Assembly: GCF_965363235.1 (NCBI RefSeq) | Contig: NC_134846.1 | Coordinates: forward strand, 74,808,724 to 74,872,723 | Length of the DNA stretch: 64,000 bases | Origin: Mytilus galloprovincialis | Taxonomy: Eukaryota; Mollusca; Bivalvia; Mytilida; Mytilidae | Direction: 5' to 3' | In this document: positions 1 to 11,589 of the stretch, piece after piece | How positions within the stretch are numbered: the first letter of the stretch is position 1 | How the letters are laid out: each line of letters opens with the position of its first letter | The notes under the pieces: generated by a model | What the model was told of the DNA's origin: nothing | Seen by the model: the letters and a program-made list of their open reading frames with translations, nothing else | Databases searched by the model: none | Position numbers and translations under genes: made by a program

Positions 1-230
1 TTAAACTTGACAATAACTTTTAAAGGAGTTTATTGGTGACCTACCGCAGGGAAAAATTTTCACTCCAGAATATTTTTTTCCATAGAAAGTACACATTTTT
101 CGCCCTTTGTCGCATTCAACCACTATTTTTTAAACACCAACCTAAAATATAGATGTTTAGTCTCCTTATTTTATATATGTAATGTTTGCCATTGGACGTT
201 CAGCAAACAACGCAGTCAATCAATAATTAT

Positions 231-333
231 AGTTTATCATTGATTAGTTCAACGAGATTGATTTTCTCGCTTGAGCCGGTACGGAGAAAGCGAGAAAAGT
301 AGTCGAGTTGAGATGACCAATGATAATCTGTTT
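231..333. repeat. Hairpin (foldback) repeat
   Basis: Two imperfect inverted arms of about 42 bases (from about 231 and ending about 333) share tttatcattg/aatgataa ends and agcgaga/tctcgct at the loop side, with a loop of under 20 bases. It looks like a small foldback MITE. No clear target-site duplication was found, so the class is open. Confidence 0.5.
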
Positions 334-602
334 ATCGCTATTTTACCTATGACGACGTTGTCAATTTCATGTCAATTTCATAAGCAACGCCACGTGTCTC
401 CTTAGTTTCTAGCGATAATTTTCCATCTCAAGCGAGTAGCATGATATGAAAAATTATCACAAAAAAAGAACAAAGGAAAAATGCACAAAATAGCGACAAG
501 AAGCTTTTTTTGAATGTGTTCTAAATTCCAATTTTCTTTTATGAAAAATGAATAATAGTTGTTTTTAATATTAAACAATCTGTAATACCTTAGTACATAA
601 AG

Positions 603-660
603 ATCAGGAGATGTGGCATGATTACCAGTGAGACTATTATCCACCAGAATTTAAATGAAG
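603..660 (+). repeat. Fragment of dispersed repeat family A
   Basis: Carries the family A head motif, gatgtggcatgattaccagt, followed by the usual gagacta...tccacca stretch. Family A recurs at 1645, 4912, 7780, 13890, 29590, 31172, 38148, 48351 and 57608, with whole or partial copies in both orientations. Only the head is seen here. Confidence 0.5.
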
Positions 661-872
661 TTGATGTTTGTTATTATTTTTTATAACTTTAAAAATAAGA
701 ACAATTTTAGGATTATAGTTTTCATTTGAAAAATAACTTTAGTTTACCTTAACGAGAAAAAAACACAAAGATGCAATAGGTCACACACATGAGATATACA
801 GCTCCTTTCAGGAAGACCTACACAAAAATTCTGCAGTCCTTTTCACGAAAACATTTATTTTGCTACATAATG

Positions 873-940
873 ATGATTAAAAGGCTTGATTTCAGGTCAT
901 AGGACTGGTGCCGTACTAGATTTTAATAGTCATTGACTCA
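873..940 (+). repeat. 68-bp direct repeat, copy 1
   Basis: Matches 1549-1616 at about 62 of 68 bases, both copies holding ttgatttcaggtcat and gtactagattttaat. The copies are 676 bases apart in the same orientation. No coding signal. Confidence 0.7.
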
Positions 941-1416
941 TAATTAATTATTCTTCGGGTCGAAATTTATTTCGTCAACCGTTTTATTCTTTAGATAATT
1001 ATCTATGAAGTGACTTTTCGAACTACTAGTAGATCTTATGCCCATGTCGAATTCGGAAAATTCAATTTAAGAATATCGTAACAAAAAAATATTTAGTGGT
1101 TTGCTTTATAAGTGCAGTCATTAGAAAGTTAAATCATTAATTTAATCATCATTTCTACAAAAGCCATCGACGAAACAAATATATTGCAAATCTAGAACTT
1201 GAGGGTTTAGAAAACTTTAATTTAAAAGAATAGAATGGTTTAGTTAAAAAAAAAAGTCTCATCTATTGACACACTCACATTATTACTAACACTCAAGTCA
1301 TTATACTATCAAAAGTTTTGTTAGCCTAGGCATTTTAAAAATCCTCGCTGACTTGTTGAAAAGTGGTAGTGGGTGTCAGTTGGACACTACGGAATATATG
1401 AATAAATAAGTAGCCT

Positions 1417-1548
1417 CATTCCAGAGCACCTGAGATCACCCCAAGTTTTTGGTTGGGTCTGTGTTGCTTAGTCTTTTGTTTTCTATGTTTTGTTTTCTGT
1501 ACTATTATTTGTCTGTTTGTCATTTTATTTTTAGCCATTGCGTTGTCA
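1417..1548 (+). repeat. Fragment resembling the 3' tail of the RT element family
   Basis: Starts cattccagagcacctgagat and contains gtgttgcttagtcttttgtt and a 'tagccattgcg' end. The same order is found downstream of the reverse-transcriptase relics at 28137-28222, 31860-32057 and, for the distal part, 26430-26545. I infer an isolated 3' tail of that element family. Confidence 0.5.
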
Positions 1549-1616
1549 TGATTAAAAGAATTGATTTCAGGTCATTGGACTGGTGCGGTACTAGATTTTA
1601 ATAATCATTGACTCAA
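1549..1616 (+). repeat. 68-bp direct repeat, copy 2
   Basis: Second copy of 873-940, with a handful of substitutions. It directly abuts the RT-tail-like fragment, so the pair may be part of a longer dispersed repeat. Confidence 0.7.
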
Positions 1617-1644
1617 TGTTGTAGTTCTTCCATATATAGATATA

Positions 1645-1905
1645 AAAAGATATGGTATGTGCGCCAATGACACAACTCTCCATCCAAGTCACAATTTGTA
1701 AAAGTAAACCATTATAGGCCAAAGTTCGGTCTTCAACACGGAGCCTTGGCTCACACCGAACACCAAGCTATGAAGGGCCCCAAAAATGACTAGAGTAAAA
1801 CCATTTAAACGGGAAAACCATGCAACTGTCTTGTCTATATAAAAAAAAACGAGAAACGAGAATCACTTATAAACCGCATCAACAAACGACAACAACTAAA
1901 GCCTG
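1645..1905 (+). repeat. Dispersed repeat family A, diverged copy
   Basis: Head motif 'tatggtatgtgcgccaatga' followed by cacaactctccatccaagtc, ending near a caacaaacgacaacaacta tail. The order of motifs matches 4912-5345 and 13890-14345. Non-coding. Confidence 0.5.
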
Positions 1906-2752
1906 TATATTCAAATTATTTGTTAAGATCTTAAACTTTTGAAAAACAAGTATTTCGAATTTTGAATCTTTGGTTCTATTTATTTTTAAATTTATAAAGT
2001 ATAATCGCAATAAGAAGCAGATTGTTTAACTAGACATTTATTGACCCTTGCAAGATTTATAAAGCAGGATATTTCTATAGTGATATTTTTTCAAATAGCT
2101 GTTTTCAGTTGACTGCATGGGAATCGATTGGTGGCTGAATTTACCAAATAGGAATATAAATTTCATTCAATTACGATGTAGTTACGTGATTTAAGCCGAA
2201 TGTAAGCGATAAAACATTTTCAGAGCTAAAATAAAGGTTGCTTTTTCTACATGCGCTAAAATTAAAAGAAAAAATGGTGTGGTTCCTATAGAAACCTTTC
2301 TTGGTGTTTAGATACTTTTCTTCGAAATAGCTGATTTACAGTTTTGTTTTAAAATATGTTTTGTTGAATTTGTAGTAACCCCTTGTTTGGTGTATGTTTC
2401 TATTTTCCACCTTTTAAATAACAAGACCATTGAACGTTGTTCCTGACTATAACAATATGAAGCAGATATCAAGAAGAAAACTTTGACAGTCAAAAACTTC
2501 GCAATTTCCAAAAGTTGGCATAGAAATCCTTGCTTTTTTCTAGTTACTGCTTTTGAGAAAATGTGCAAATTAATGCCGTATTCTGTAGATTATGTAGCTT
2601 TTTATGTAAGATTTGGAGAGAAAGGGCCAATTAATGTATTCATTGTTTATGTTTGTACTAAAATGTTTTATATGAATAAGATTAAATAACTCGAGATGAT
2701 ATGTGCTATTATAGCGATTGTATTTTACAGATTACGCATTCCTGTTTACTCC
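1906..2752. other. No feature recognised
   Basis: AT-rich DNA with short random open frames only. No motif, repeat pair or splice-consistent coding block was seen. Confidence 0.5.
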
Positions 2753-2942
2753 ATAGAGTTTCGTGGCGACTGTGTCAGGGACAAATATCAATAGAGTTTC
2801 GTGGCGACTGTGTAAGGGACAAATATCAATAGAGTTTCGTGGCGACTGTGTTAGGGACAAATATCAATAGAGTTTCGTGGCGACTGTGTCAGGGACAAAT
2901 ATCAATAGAGTTACGTGGCGACAGTGTCAGGGTCAAATATCG
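2753..2942 (+). repeat. Minisatellite, five 38-bp units
   Basis: Unit starts at 2753, 2791, 2829, 2867 and 2905. The unit begins atagagtttcgtggcgactg and ends gacaaatatca. The first four are almost identical; the fifth has about three changes. The constant 38-base step and low divergence indicate recent unequal crossing-over or slippage. Confidence 0.95.
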
Positions 2943-4911
2943 AAGAGTCGGTATATAATAAATTATCTAAAATAGCAAAGTTGATAGCTAAGGTTTACAA
3001 CGATTAAAATGTTTTATTTAAATCTTGTATACCAACCTAAAGTAATAGTTTTGGAGCCCGTTTGGTGGACATATACAGGAAAACTAACCGATATTATAAG
3101 CCACATTTTCACATCAAGTTCTATTCAAGCACATATGGTATATAGAAGTTATCAACCACACATACTATGCTTTTGGGACGAACTGTTTATGAGTTCTGTA
3201 TCAAAATGCTTTATCGTTAAATAACATTTCAATTGATTGAAAATAAAATTATTAAAAAACGTTTTTTAAGGATATGAGATAATGACCCTCCGATATGCTA
3301 ATTTCAGGGGATTTAAAAACTTTTAAAATTTGACTTATTGCAAATATCTGTTGGTACATTTTGCTTTTTTACAATTTAAGAGTAAAGTATATTTCTTGTA
3401 ATCGAAATTATTTCCGAGGAAAGAGAAGATTATTTGAAGATTATGATATAATAATATCATTTGCAGACAAAATGTAATTTGAAGAAACAAAATAATATGC
3501 GGATTTTTTCATCCTTTGTAATGTTTCGTAGTCCATATTCGGTGTACTACTATACCAGCTAGTAATATCAATTATTCTAAAGTTAAAAGGTTTCATTGAA
3601 ATGAAAAAAAAAATGAATACGACAGAAAACTTATCATTGTTTCCAGAAATTGTGTAGACTATAGATTAAAGGAAGGCCCACATAAATGGAGATCTTGAAG
3701 AGATAATTATGGTAATTTCCTTACAGATGCATGAACCAGTATTGAACATCGCAGGTTTCTTTGGCTGGCAAATGCATATTATCGGCTAAGTTTCAATTAA
3801 ACTTCGATTTAATCCGTTAAAAAATTTCAAATCATTAGACACAAAACTAGTTATCTTGTTTCACAAAGACTGTGTAATAATGAAGAGATCGCATTTTAAA
3901 ACGGATTAATTTCTCAAGTCTCAAGCTTGAAAAACTTCTGTACTCTGAAATCAATTTTTACTTTTCCTGTCTCCGAAACATGTCGTTTTCTTAATGAAGC
4001 GTCATTTTGCTTTCGATTTACAATTACTTGTTTACAGCAAGAAACTTCAGAGGTAATTAAAAACAATCCATTTCCTTTGCTGTTTTTATATGTCATAATC
4101 TGATTAGATAGCAATTCCTGTTTATATCTTTTCGTCTTAATTCAATCAACTGTTAAATAATAGACTTGAATTTGATCATCTGTAGATACATGACGAAGAA
4201 TATTATTGGATCTTAAATTGCAATTTTCATCCACATTTATTCTCAATTTGTCTCACAAAAAAACAATGGACAGATGCTATATTTCTGTGGAATTGCTCTG
4301 TGGACTTCTGTATGCCATCGTTTGTAAGGCGTAATATATGATTATTATTAAGATCGCTTCGGGCGCACAAAAATTATAAAAGATTTAATTTCATGTTTCT
4401 GCTTAATAAAAGTGAATACTATCGAGAGAACATTTAATATAATGTATACCCTTAGACATTGCAGGAATGTCAAATATAAAACAAAATAATGTTGTTGTTA
4501 TTATTTTGTAATTCATGTCACATTAGAGTTTCATAACAAAATTACAAAATTAAGTTGTGCATTTAGTTGGTTGCCGACATTTGCTAAAACGACACATTAT
4601 GATTGGTTAGAAAAAAAACTGTGGCTCCCCCTCTTATTATCAATACATGTATGTAAAATAATACTGCGTAAAAATGATCAGATAAAAAAAAAAGAAGACA
4701 AATATTTTGGATAATAGGGTGTCGTTTGCAATATAAAAAAAATACTCTTGTCAAATATTCCATGATAACAAATTCTACTGATTTGCATCTGAGGTTGAAA
4801 TGGGAAAGCCATAAGAACGCACAAAAATCGAGTACTATATACTCCGGTCAATACATTTGCATGTGACTGTGAGTTTGGTTCGTTCGTCAAGAAAAACTGA
4901 AAATGTAGATA
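2943..4911. other. No feature recognised
   Basis: AT-rich intergenic sequence. Short open frames at 3009-3224 and 3914-4114 have no recognisable motif and no supporting splice structure. Nothing else stands out. Confidence 0.45.
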
Positions 4912-5345
4912 TAAAAATAAGAGGATGTGGTATGATTGCCACTGAAAGAGAAATATCCACACCACTTAGAAGTTAACAACTATAGGTCACCGTACCGTGG
5001 CGGCCTTTAACACTGAGCAAAACCAATACCGTATTGTAAGCTGAAATGACAAATGTATAAAAATTAAAACCAGAAAAATTAACATCCTAATTCATGAATT
5101 AATGAAAAACAGCAACAAACGACAACCAATGAACTACAGGCTCCTGACTTGATAGGGGCACCATGATACAGAATTTAGCGGGATTGAACATGTTTATTTG
5201 TCAAAATCTGCCCCTTAACATGGTAATTTGGTGGGGCCGTACAACATAAGAACAAACAATAAAAATCAGTTGAAAAGGGCTTATATCATCAGATCGATAC
5301 AAAGCACAAAAAAACACAACAAAAACCAGGGCCGTAGCGTAATGG
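4912..5345 (+). repeat. Dispersed repeat family A, long copy
   Basis: Starts at gaggatgtggtatgattgcc, continues through ataggtcaccgtaccgtggc and caacaaacgacaaccaatga, and ends with 'ggggccgtacaac...aataaaaatcagttgaaaag'. The same chain of motifs occurs at 57608-58080 and, reversed, at 29590-29975. It has no protein-coding capacity and is probably a non-autonomous transposon or SINE-like unit. Confidence 0.65.
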
Positions 5346-5977
5346 AGGCAAATGAGGCAAATGCCTTACTTTTGAAACGACGACCAAACTTTAGAAGTGT
5401 CATTTTTTTTTAATTATGTATTTTACATTATCAATATGCGAGTTTCGAGTTACAAATTATCTACCGTCACACTACATACAGTGTGTCCAATCTGTAGCAG
5501 CGATTGCAGCTTTTACCATAGCGGTGACGGTAAAAAAATAAGTGTTCCGAATACAATTCAAAATAAAAAAAATTGAAATAATCTTAATGTCGTTACAAAA
5601 CTGTTTGAAGACGGGTTCTTTAAAGAGAAAAAAAGGATGAAAAGGGTAACTTAAGAGTATAAACACCCCCTATAAGTATGCTGGCTTATTACTTTCCATG
5701 GTTTATTTTTGAGTCGATAACGCTATAGTTACCAATGTTTACACTATCAACTCACTGATCAACGCTAATCGATAAAATAATTCATTAACCAAAAATTTAA
5801 TAACTATTTATAATTCAGTAATTTAAACAAAATCATGAAGCGCCTTTTCTATGGAAGTCTTTAATGTATAAGGCAATTCATGATTTTTATTTATCTTTAA
5901 TAAAAGTATGAAATATATTTTTGGCATTGTTTGAAAATATTTTTTTCGTGTTTCTTTTTCTGATTATGATCAGCATT
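5346..5977. other. No feature recognised
   Basis: AT-rich intergenic DNA between a family A repeat and a SINE. A short inverted pair (accgtcac / gtgacggt, near 5464 and 5524) is the only structure seen. Confidence 0.4.
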
Positions 5978-6075
5978 GTCTGGTTGTATGCTAGCATGTT
6001 CCATTAATTCTAGTGCGGTAGGTCGTGGGTTCGAACCCCGGTAGGTCAAACCAATGACTTAAAAATTGGTAGAAT
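5978..6075 (+). repeat. tRNA-derived SINE head
   Basis: A pol III B-box, ggttcgaaccc, sits at 6028-6038 inside gtcgtgggttcgaaccccgg, preceded about 40 bases upstream by a degraded A-box-like tggttgtatgctagcatg. It is followed by 'aaaaattggtagaa', a tail type seen after tRNA heads in bivalve SINEs. The acceptor-stem halves do not pair, so it is not a functional tRNA gene. The 3' end of the SINE is not defined. Confidence 0.6.
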
Positions 6076-6643
6076 AATGTGTCCAGGTAGGTTGACATGT
6101 CTTCCAGCGGAATGTTTACAGATAACTTGTGATCACTTGTGACATTAGAACGTCAAAAATCCGGTTAAGTTACAATGTAGGTCTAGTCTTCTATGTACCT
6201 ATACTTTGGGTTAATGATGTATAATAAATATATCCTAATTGATGCTTATAACATGTTCTCGTCTTTTAGAAGCTTATAACTTGCTGTTGGACATAAATAT
6301 ATATATACATGTATATACATAAGAACGTGTGTTGAAGCTTTTCGATAGTACAGGTCACAGTAGAATCGGAAAGTTTTGGTTGACCAACAGAAATTAACTT
6401 TAATGTTGAAACTTGTTTTGTTACCTACTAGGCTAGCTAATAAAAAAACCGCATTTCTGTTATATTCTTTTTTTCTATTATAAATATTAATGCTGAAATA
6501 AGCATCTCCCGTTTCAGGCACCCGAACCTCCCTAAAAAAAAGGCTCAAAAAATTTTCGCAACGGCCTTGAAAACACAACAGAAACAAAGTACAGATCTGA
6601 GAGTAGTCGCTTTTACTGAAAGTTTGATAAACGTCATTGTGGC
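6076..6643. other. No feature recognised
   Basis: AT-rich DNA with a short TA-rich tract at 6296-6320. No coding block supported. Confidence 0.4.
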
Positions 6644-6920
6644 ACCGTTAAAGTCCACAATACCTCTAAAATCCACAACACCGCTAAAGTCCACAACGCC
6701 GCTAAAGTCCACAAATTTTCCGCTAAAGTCCACAAAATGACCTCCGCTAAAGTCCACAAATTTTCCGCTAAAGTCCACAAAATGACCTCCGCTAAAGTCC
6801 ACAAAATGACCTCCGCTAAAGTCCACAAAATGACCTCCGCTAAAGTCCACAAGAAAACGCCGTTAAAGTCCACAAGAACAAGTTCCGCTAAAGTCCACAA
6901 AAAGCACCGTTAAAGTCCAT
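6644..6920. repeat. Minisatellite built on ctaaagtccacaa
   Basis: A 13-14 base core (cgctaaagtccacaa) is repeated about fourteen times, separated by two alternating spacers, 'aatgacctc' and 'attttc', or by none. The minus strand stays open through much of it in two frames, giving repetitive peptides (VDFSGGHF or LWTLAEVI units). That openness follows from the repeat unit lacking stops and is not evidence of a gene. Confidence 0.95.
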
Positions 6921-7779
6921 GTGTACATTTTTTTTTTTATTATTTAAAACATCAATTCGGGTTTTTTTCATCCCGTTAGTGCAATACACTCTTCTCGGTA
7001 GTTTTTTGTATATAAATTTAATAAATGAAAAAAAGTACAGTATCTGTAGATGATTTTGTTCCTTAATTTTGATCTTTGTATTATGATGAGGATGGCCAAT
7101 TTGGACATCATTTCTAAAAAGTTCGTAAATTCGTTAGTTATTACTTATTACTGCATTACTGCATTCTTCAAGTACTGGGTTTTTTTTTTCTTATTCTTTG
7201 CAAATAATTACTTTCATTTTGACGTAAATAATGTACAAAGTAGAAGAAAAAAACGTGCCTCCTAATCTATAACATTTGAACGGCATTTATTCGGACAACA
7301 ATCTTGATTATATCATTAAACAAAAAAATACTAAACGTATATGAATCCCAAAAGGCTCCTGTCACAAAAATTTAAACCACTTTTTACGTTTTTAATTTTG
7401 GTGTTCGTTATAGAAAACAACGAAAATTAATGTGTTATGATTTTCAGAACGGAAAAATGAAGTCAGTATGATAAATTCTAAATAAAAAAGAAAATATTCT
7501 TTAGCTTTGACGTATTTTTTTTATTTATTAGCATCGGATATCGATGCGTTGAATGGGTGTATACCAAAATGTCACAATAAAACCTGATTTTAAAACATTT
7601 CATTGAGACAGCAACTCAACAATAAATGTAATACATATTTGCACCACTCTTACGGAAACCAAATTTGAAATTTAATTATTACTTGCATCATACTTTGAAA
7701 CATTAATATCAGTTGCTAGAATATTGATTAGTTTTTTACCTAAAATGAATTTACACAAATTTTCGCGCTATAGTGTACT
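6921..7779. other. No feature recognised
   Basis: AT-rich intergenic DNA. A 71-codon open frame at 7050-7265 has no motif and is AT-rich like its surroundings. Confidence 0.4.
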
Positions 7780-7985
7780 GTTTCGTCACTGTTCCAAGTT
7801 AGGGAAGGGTTTGGCGCCAAAAAATTGTATGTGCCTGTACCAAGTAAGGAACCTGTAACTCGTTGGCTGTCGTTTGTTGCTGTATATCATAATTTTCCTG
7901 TTTATTGTTAAGTAAATTGTGCTCATTATTGAGGGCCGTACGGTGATCTATAATAGTTGTTAAATTCTACAGCGTATTTGTTCCC
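7780..7985 (-). repeat. Dispersed repeat family A, reverse copy
   Basis: Contains 'tgttccaagttagggaaggg', a 'gtacca agtaaggaacctgtaact' block and 'gagggccgtacggtgatcta', the reverse complement of the family A order seen at 4912-5345 and in the same direction as 29590-29975. Confidence 0.6.
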
Positions 7986-8108
7986 CTTTCTTTGCCTTAC
8001 AAGAAACTTTCATAGGAGCCGTAGATTGCGGAAAATCGTCCGCATATTTCCAAATTGTTCACGTTAATTGATGACGTAATGTGTAAAAACAGTTATTAGC
8101 CAATCAAA

Positions 8109-8224
8109 TCGGTATATATGGTTTAATTTGCACGGCTCGGGATGACCCTTTAACCCGAATTCCTACGTCGTTCGAGTTAATTAGGGTCACCCTAGCCGTG
8201 CAGAATAAATCATATATATACCGA
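8109..8224. repeat. Foldback MITE
   Basis: Inverted arms 8109-8151 and 8181-8224: tcggtatatatggtttaatt and its counterpart aataaatcatatatataccga, with cacggct/agccgtg and agggtca/gatgaccct pairing further in. Arms are about 43 bases with a loop of about 30. No gene content. Confidence 0.75.
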
Positions 8225-8253
8225 CTTGCTTGTTCAATAACTATAACATAAAC

Positions 8254-8527
8254 CAAGAATGTGTCCATAGTACACGAATGCCCCATCCGCACTATCATTT
8301 TCTATGTTCAGTGGACCGTAAAAATGGGGTATAAACTCTTAATTTGTTATTACAATTGGAAAAATTGTGTCATAGGGAACATGTGTACTAAGTTTCAAGT
8401 TGATTGGACTTCAACTTCATCAAAAATCACCTCGACCAAAAACTTCAACCTGAAGCGGGACAGACGGACGGACGCACCATCGAACGAACAAACGGACGCA
8501 CAGACCAGAAAATATCATGCCCAATAA
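8254..8527 (+). repeat. Bivalve dispersed repeat C, copy 1
   Basis: Begins caagaatgtgtccatagtac, contains actaagtttcaagttgattg and ends in a short cggacggacgcac run. The same sequence with about 15% change starts again at 63798. The open frame 8261-8527 lies wholly inside the repeat and is not taken as a gene. Confidence 0.85.
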
Positions 8528-10130
8528 TCGGGAATAAAAAAATATACATACACTAGTTGTTTAACTTGTTTAATCGGATGCAAAATCACTCAAAGATTAA
8601 TACCGGTATGTATAAACTCGCAAAACGCTAAATATGTTCTACAGTAACCAATAACATTGTATTAAAAATAACAGAAACATTCTTTGATAGTATACAATTC
8701 GTAACAGTTTCAGCTCAAAATTTCATACTAGTCTTTTCAAAATACTGAAAAAGTCTCTTAGAAAGAGAATTAAAAAAGGAAATTAAATCTGAAAGCGATA
8801 CCGTGAACTTTGATGTGACGTACATTATATCAATCATTATGACTATAGGATAGTTCCACAATTGTTGGTGTTCGGGCTCAATGCAAGATGAACGTTCCTA
8901 TTGCCTTTATCCTCAATGCTCATATACATATATTTTTATTATTTCTGGATTTCTCAACACACAAATACATCGGTTAGTGAATTTAAAAATAAATACAAAA
9001 CTACATGTGACGGCATTTACAGTTGGATTTTCACAAACCATTTGTTGAAAGACGCAAATTGTCTGTATATATATATTTGTTTATTTGGTCATAACTTTCT
9101 TCGGTTATTTCCGTTTTTTCCTGATGCAGTTTTTGGATAAAATATAAACTTTCAAAATTTGTGTTATATCATCAGAAATTGATAATTAACGCTTCAAAAT
9201 AAATATCATTACCAAATAAACAAATAAATATATGAGAGTTCCGCTTCTATTGGTATCAATTTTGATAAAAACTTACATGAAATAGTCCATAAATTTTCAT
9301 GATATATATAACAACAAATTGTAGGTGACAAATCCTTCTGACCATTAAATTTTACTGGCTTGACGGTTTTTGAAGTAACGTTCCTAAATATTCTGAAAAC
9401 TATCTTCCAAAATATAAATGTATGTACGTCTAATAATTTTCATTTCAATGAGCATTTGAACTCTATTTCATACTTAATACATGATACTAACTCATACAAT
9501 TACAATGTAGCTTCACTTTTGTATTTTGTTAATTTAAAAGTTTTTATTTCATATTTTGACTCTTCATAAATTTGACAAATGCACGTGTATGACTGAGATC
9601 GTACTAAACTGTACGAGCATACTTATACGGTTCGAGCATACGTTCGAGTATACTTATACGGTATAGACCGTACGCGTATGGTCCAAATACTCATATTGTC
9701 TGTACATGTAACATTGTTGAAATAAAATCTTTTATACCTGTACTCATCATGGGTAATACACAATACAGAACCGCATTCGTGTATAATTTATTCAATTCAT
9801 CTTTCATTCTTAAACAAATGCAATTTTTTTTTTGAAAACAAAACAAACATGCAAACCAATGAGTGACGGAAATCTGCTGAGCACCACAAAATGCATGAAT
9901 GTGTGGAATTCTTCATCATTATTTTGATTTCAAACAAAAACATTATGGTTCAAAGTCTATTGTGGAGCCTAAAAGACACTGAATGGAAATCGTTCTTTAG
10001 ATGTTATGGATATTTGCAAAGGAAATTTAAATGTCAAATATAGACTCCAAATTATGTCAGTGTCTCCAGCATATACATATAGAGAACGCTATGTTGGAGT
10101 TTCTTGTGGATGAACAAATGTTTACTAAAG
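8528..10130. other. Intergenic, short repeats only
   Basis: AT-rich. At 9600-9670 the phrase 'cgagcatacttatacgg' recurs in altered form two to three times beside a 'tagaccgtacgcg' palindrome. Otherwise no gene, RNA or element was recognised. Confidence 0.45.
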
Positions 10131-10646
10131 AATAAAAAGAGAATCATAGCTAGATAATTTTTCAGAAATGTTGTCTGTTTGATTGATAGAAAATCGCAAT
10201 ACAAAGATCAAATTTATGGGGATCAAAAGCAAATACTATAACCTTTTCATTTATCAAAAATATAATTCAAGCTACTTTCCAAGAACAAAAGTCCATGCTT
10301 TTTATTAGATCTATACTATCGGGAATAAAAAACAGCGAAAATTTAACGGAAACTTTTTAAGTATCAGATATTGTCAATTCACATCATGCTAATTTTAAGA
10401 GATAAACCGATTGACGAAGGTGAAAAGGCCAACCTTTAAGAACTTTTTCTTTTGCGTTAGTCTAATTCTCAGGTGATACGTGCCTATTGTGAACTGCTGA
10501 TATGGGGTATTCGATACAGTCACGTGTGATATATTCAAACCAAATCAGAAGCTGGTAGCTGTCAATTATATGTATAATATGGATCTTTCTTTCAACCATT
10601 TTCTTGTCTTCTGGTGACTATGTCTTTTATAAAAGAATAATTTATT

Positions 10647-10706
<60 letters not shown>

Positions 10707-10987
10707 AAGTAAAGTTACATACAAAGATTTTCTGGTCAGATCAATGTCTGAAAAACTACTTGATTGAAAGAAAACATTCCCCACTATGTCTAGTAACTCC
10801 ACGACGTGAACCGACGGAGTAAGCCTAATGTATAGCTATAATAGGGTTCAATCAATTTGTGTTGAAACTATGATATTTTCAAAACGTAGTGAAACATAGT
10901 TCACGGCTGGAATATAAAATGAGAAAGAAAACAAATAGACAATGTCAAAGGGCCTATACACGCAAAGGTTGAAATGCAAAAATACAG
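10131..10987 (+). repeat. 857-bp tandem duplication, copy 1
   Basis: Sequence from aataaaaagagaatcatagc to gaaatgcaaaaatacag is followed immediately by a second copy (10988-11870). Read by eye the copies are identical outside the microsatellite. No gene lies inside: open frames there are the CA/TA tract (IYIYIY peptides). Confidence 0.95.
10646..10703 (+). repeat. (AC)n(AT)n microsatellite, shorter allele
   Basis: An AC run passes into an AT run, about 58 bases in all. It is the only place where the two duplication copies differ in length. Confidence 0.95.
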
Positions 10988-11503
10988 AATAAAAAGAGAA
11001 TCATAGCTAGATAATTTTTCAGAAATGTTGTCTGTTTGATTGATAGAAAATCGCAATACAAAGATCAAATTTATGGGGATCAAAAGCAAATACTATAACC
11101 TTTTCATTTATCAAAAATATAATTCAAGCTACTTTCCAAGAACAAAAGTCCATGCTTTTTATTAGATCTATACTATCGGGAATAAAAAACAGCGAAAATT
11201 TAACGGAAACTTTTTAAGTATCAGATATTGTCAATTCACATCATGCTAATTTTAAGAGATAAACCGATTGACGAAGGTGAAAAGGCCAACCTTTAAGAAC
11301 TTTTTCTTTTGCGTTAGTCTAATTCTCAGGTGATACGTGCCTATTGTGAACTGCTGATATGGGGTATTCGATACAGTCACGTGTGATATATTCAAACCAA
11401 ATCAGAAGCTGGTAGCTGTCAATTATATGTATAATATGGATCTTTCTTTCAACCATTTTCTTGTCTTCTGGTGACTATGTCTTTTATAAAAGAATAATTT
11501 ATT

Positions 11504-11589
<86 letters not shown>

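Noticed and set aside
2753-2942. CRISPR-like array
   Set aside because: Units are contiguous with no variable spacers, and the genome is eukaryotic.
6028-6038. tRNA gene at the ggttcgaaccc motif
   Set aside because: Flanking acceptor and D-arm sequences do not pair into a cloverleaf; fits a SINE head better.
6545-6900. 101- and 88-codon minus-strand frames with VDFSGGHF / LWTLAEVI repeats
   Set aside because: Produced by a stop-free minisatellite unit read in two frames; both cannot be real and neither has a start, domain or splice context.
8261-8527. 88-codon open frame
   Set aside because: Entirely inside dispersed repeat C; the copy at 63798 does not preserve the frame.
10566-10822. Open frames of 72-78 codons with IYIYIY/THTHTH runs (also 11449-11685)
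   Set aside because: They are translations of the AC/AT microsatellite in both duplication copies; no other coding evidence.
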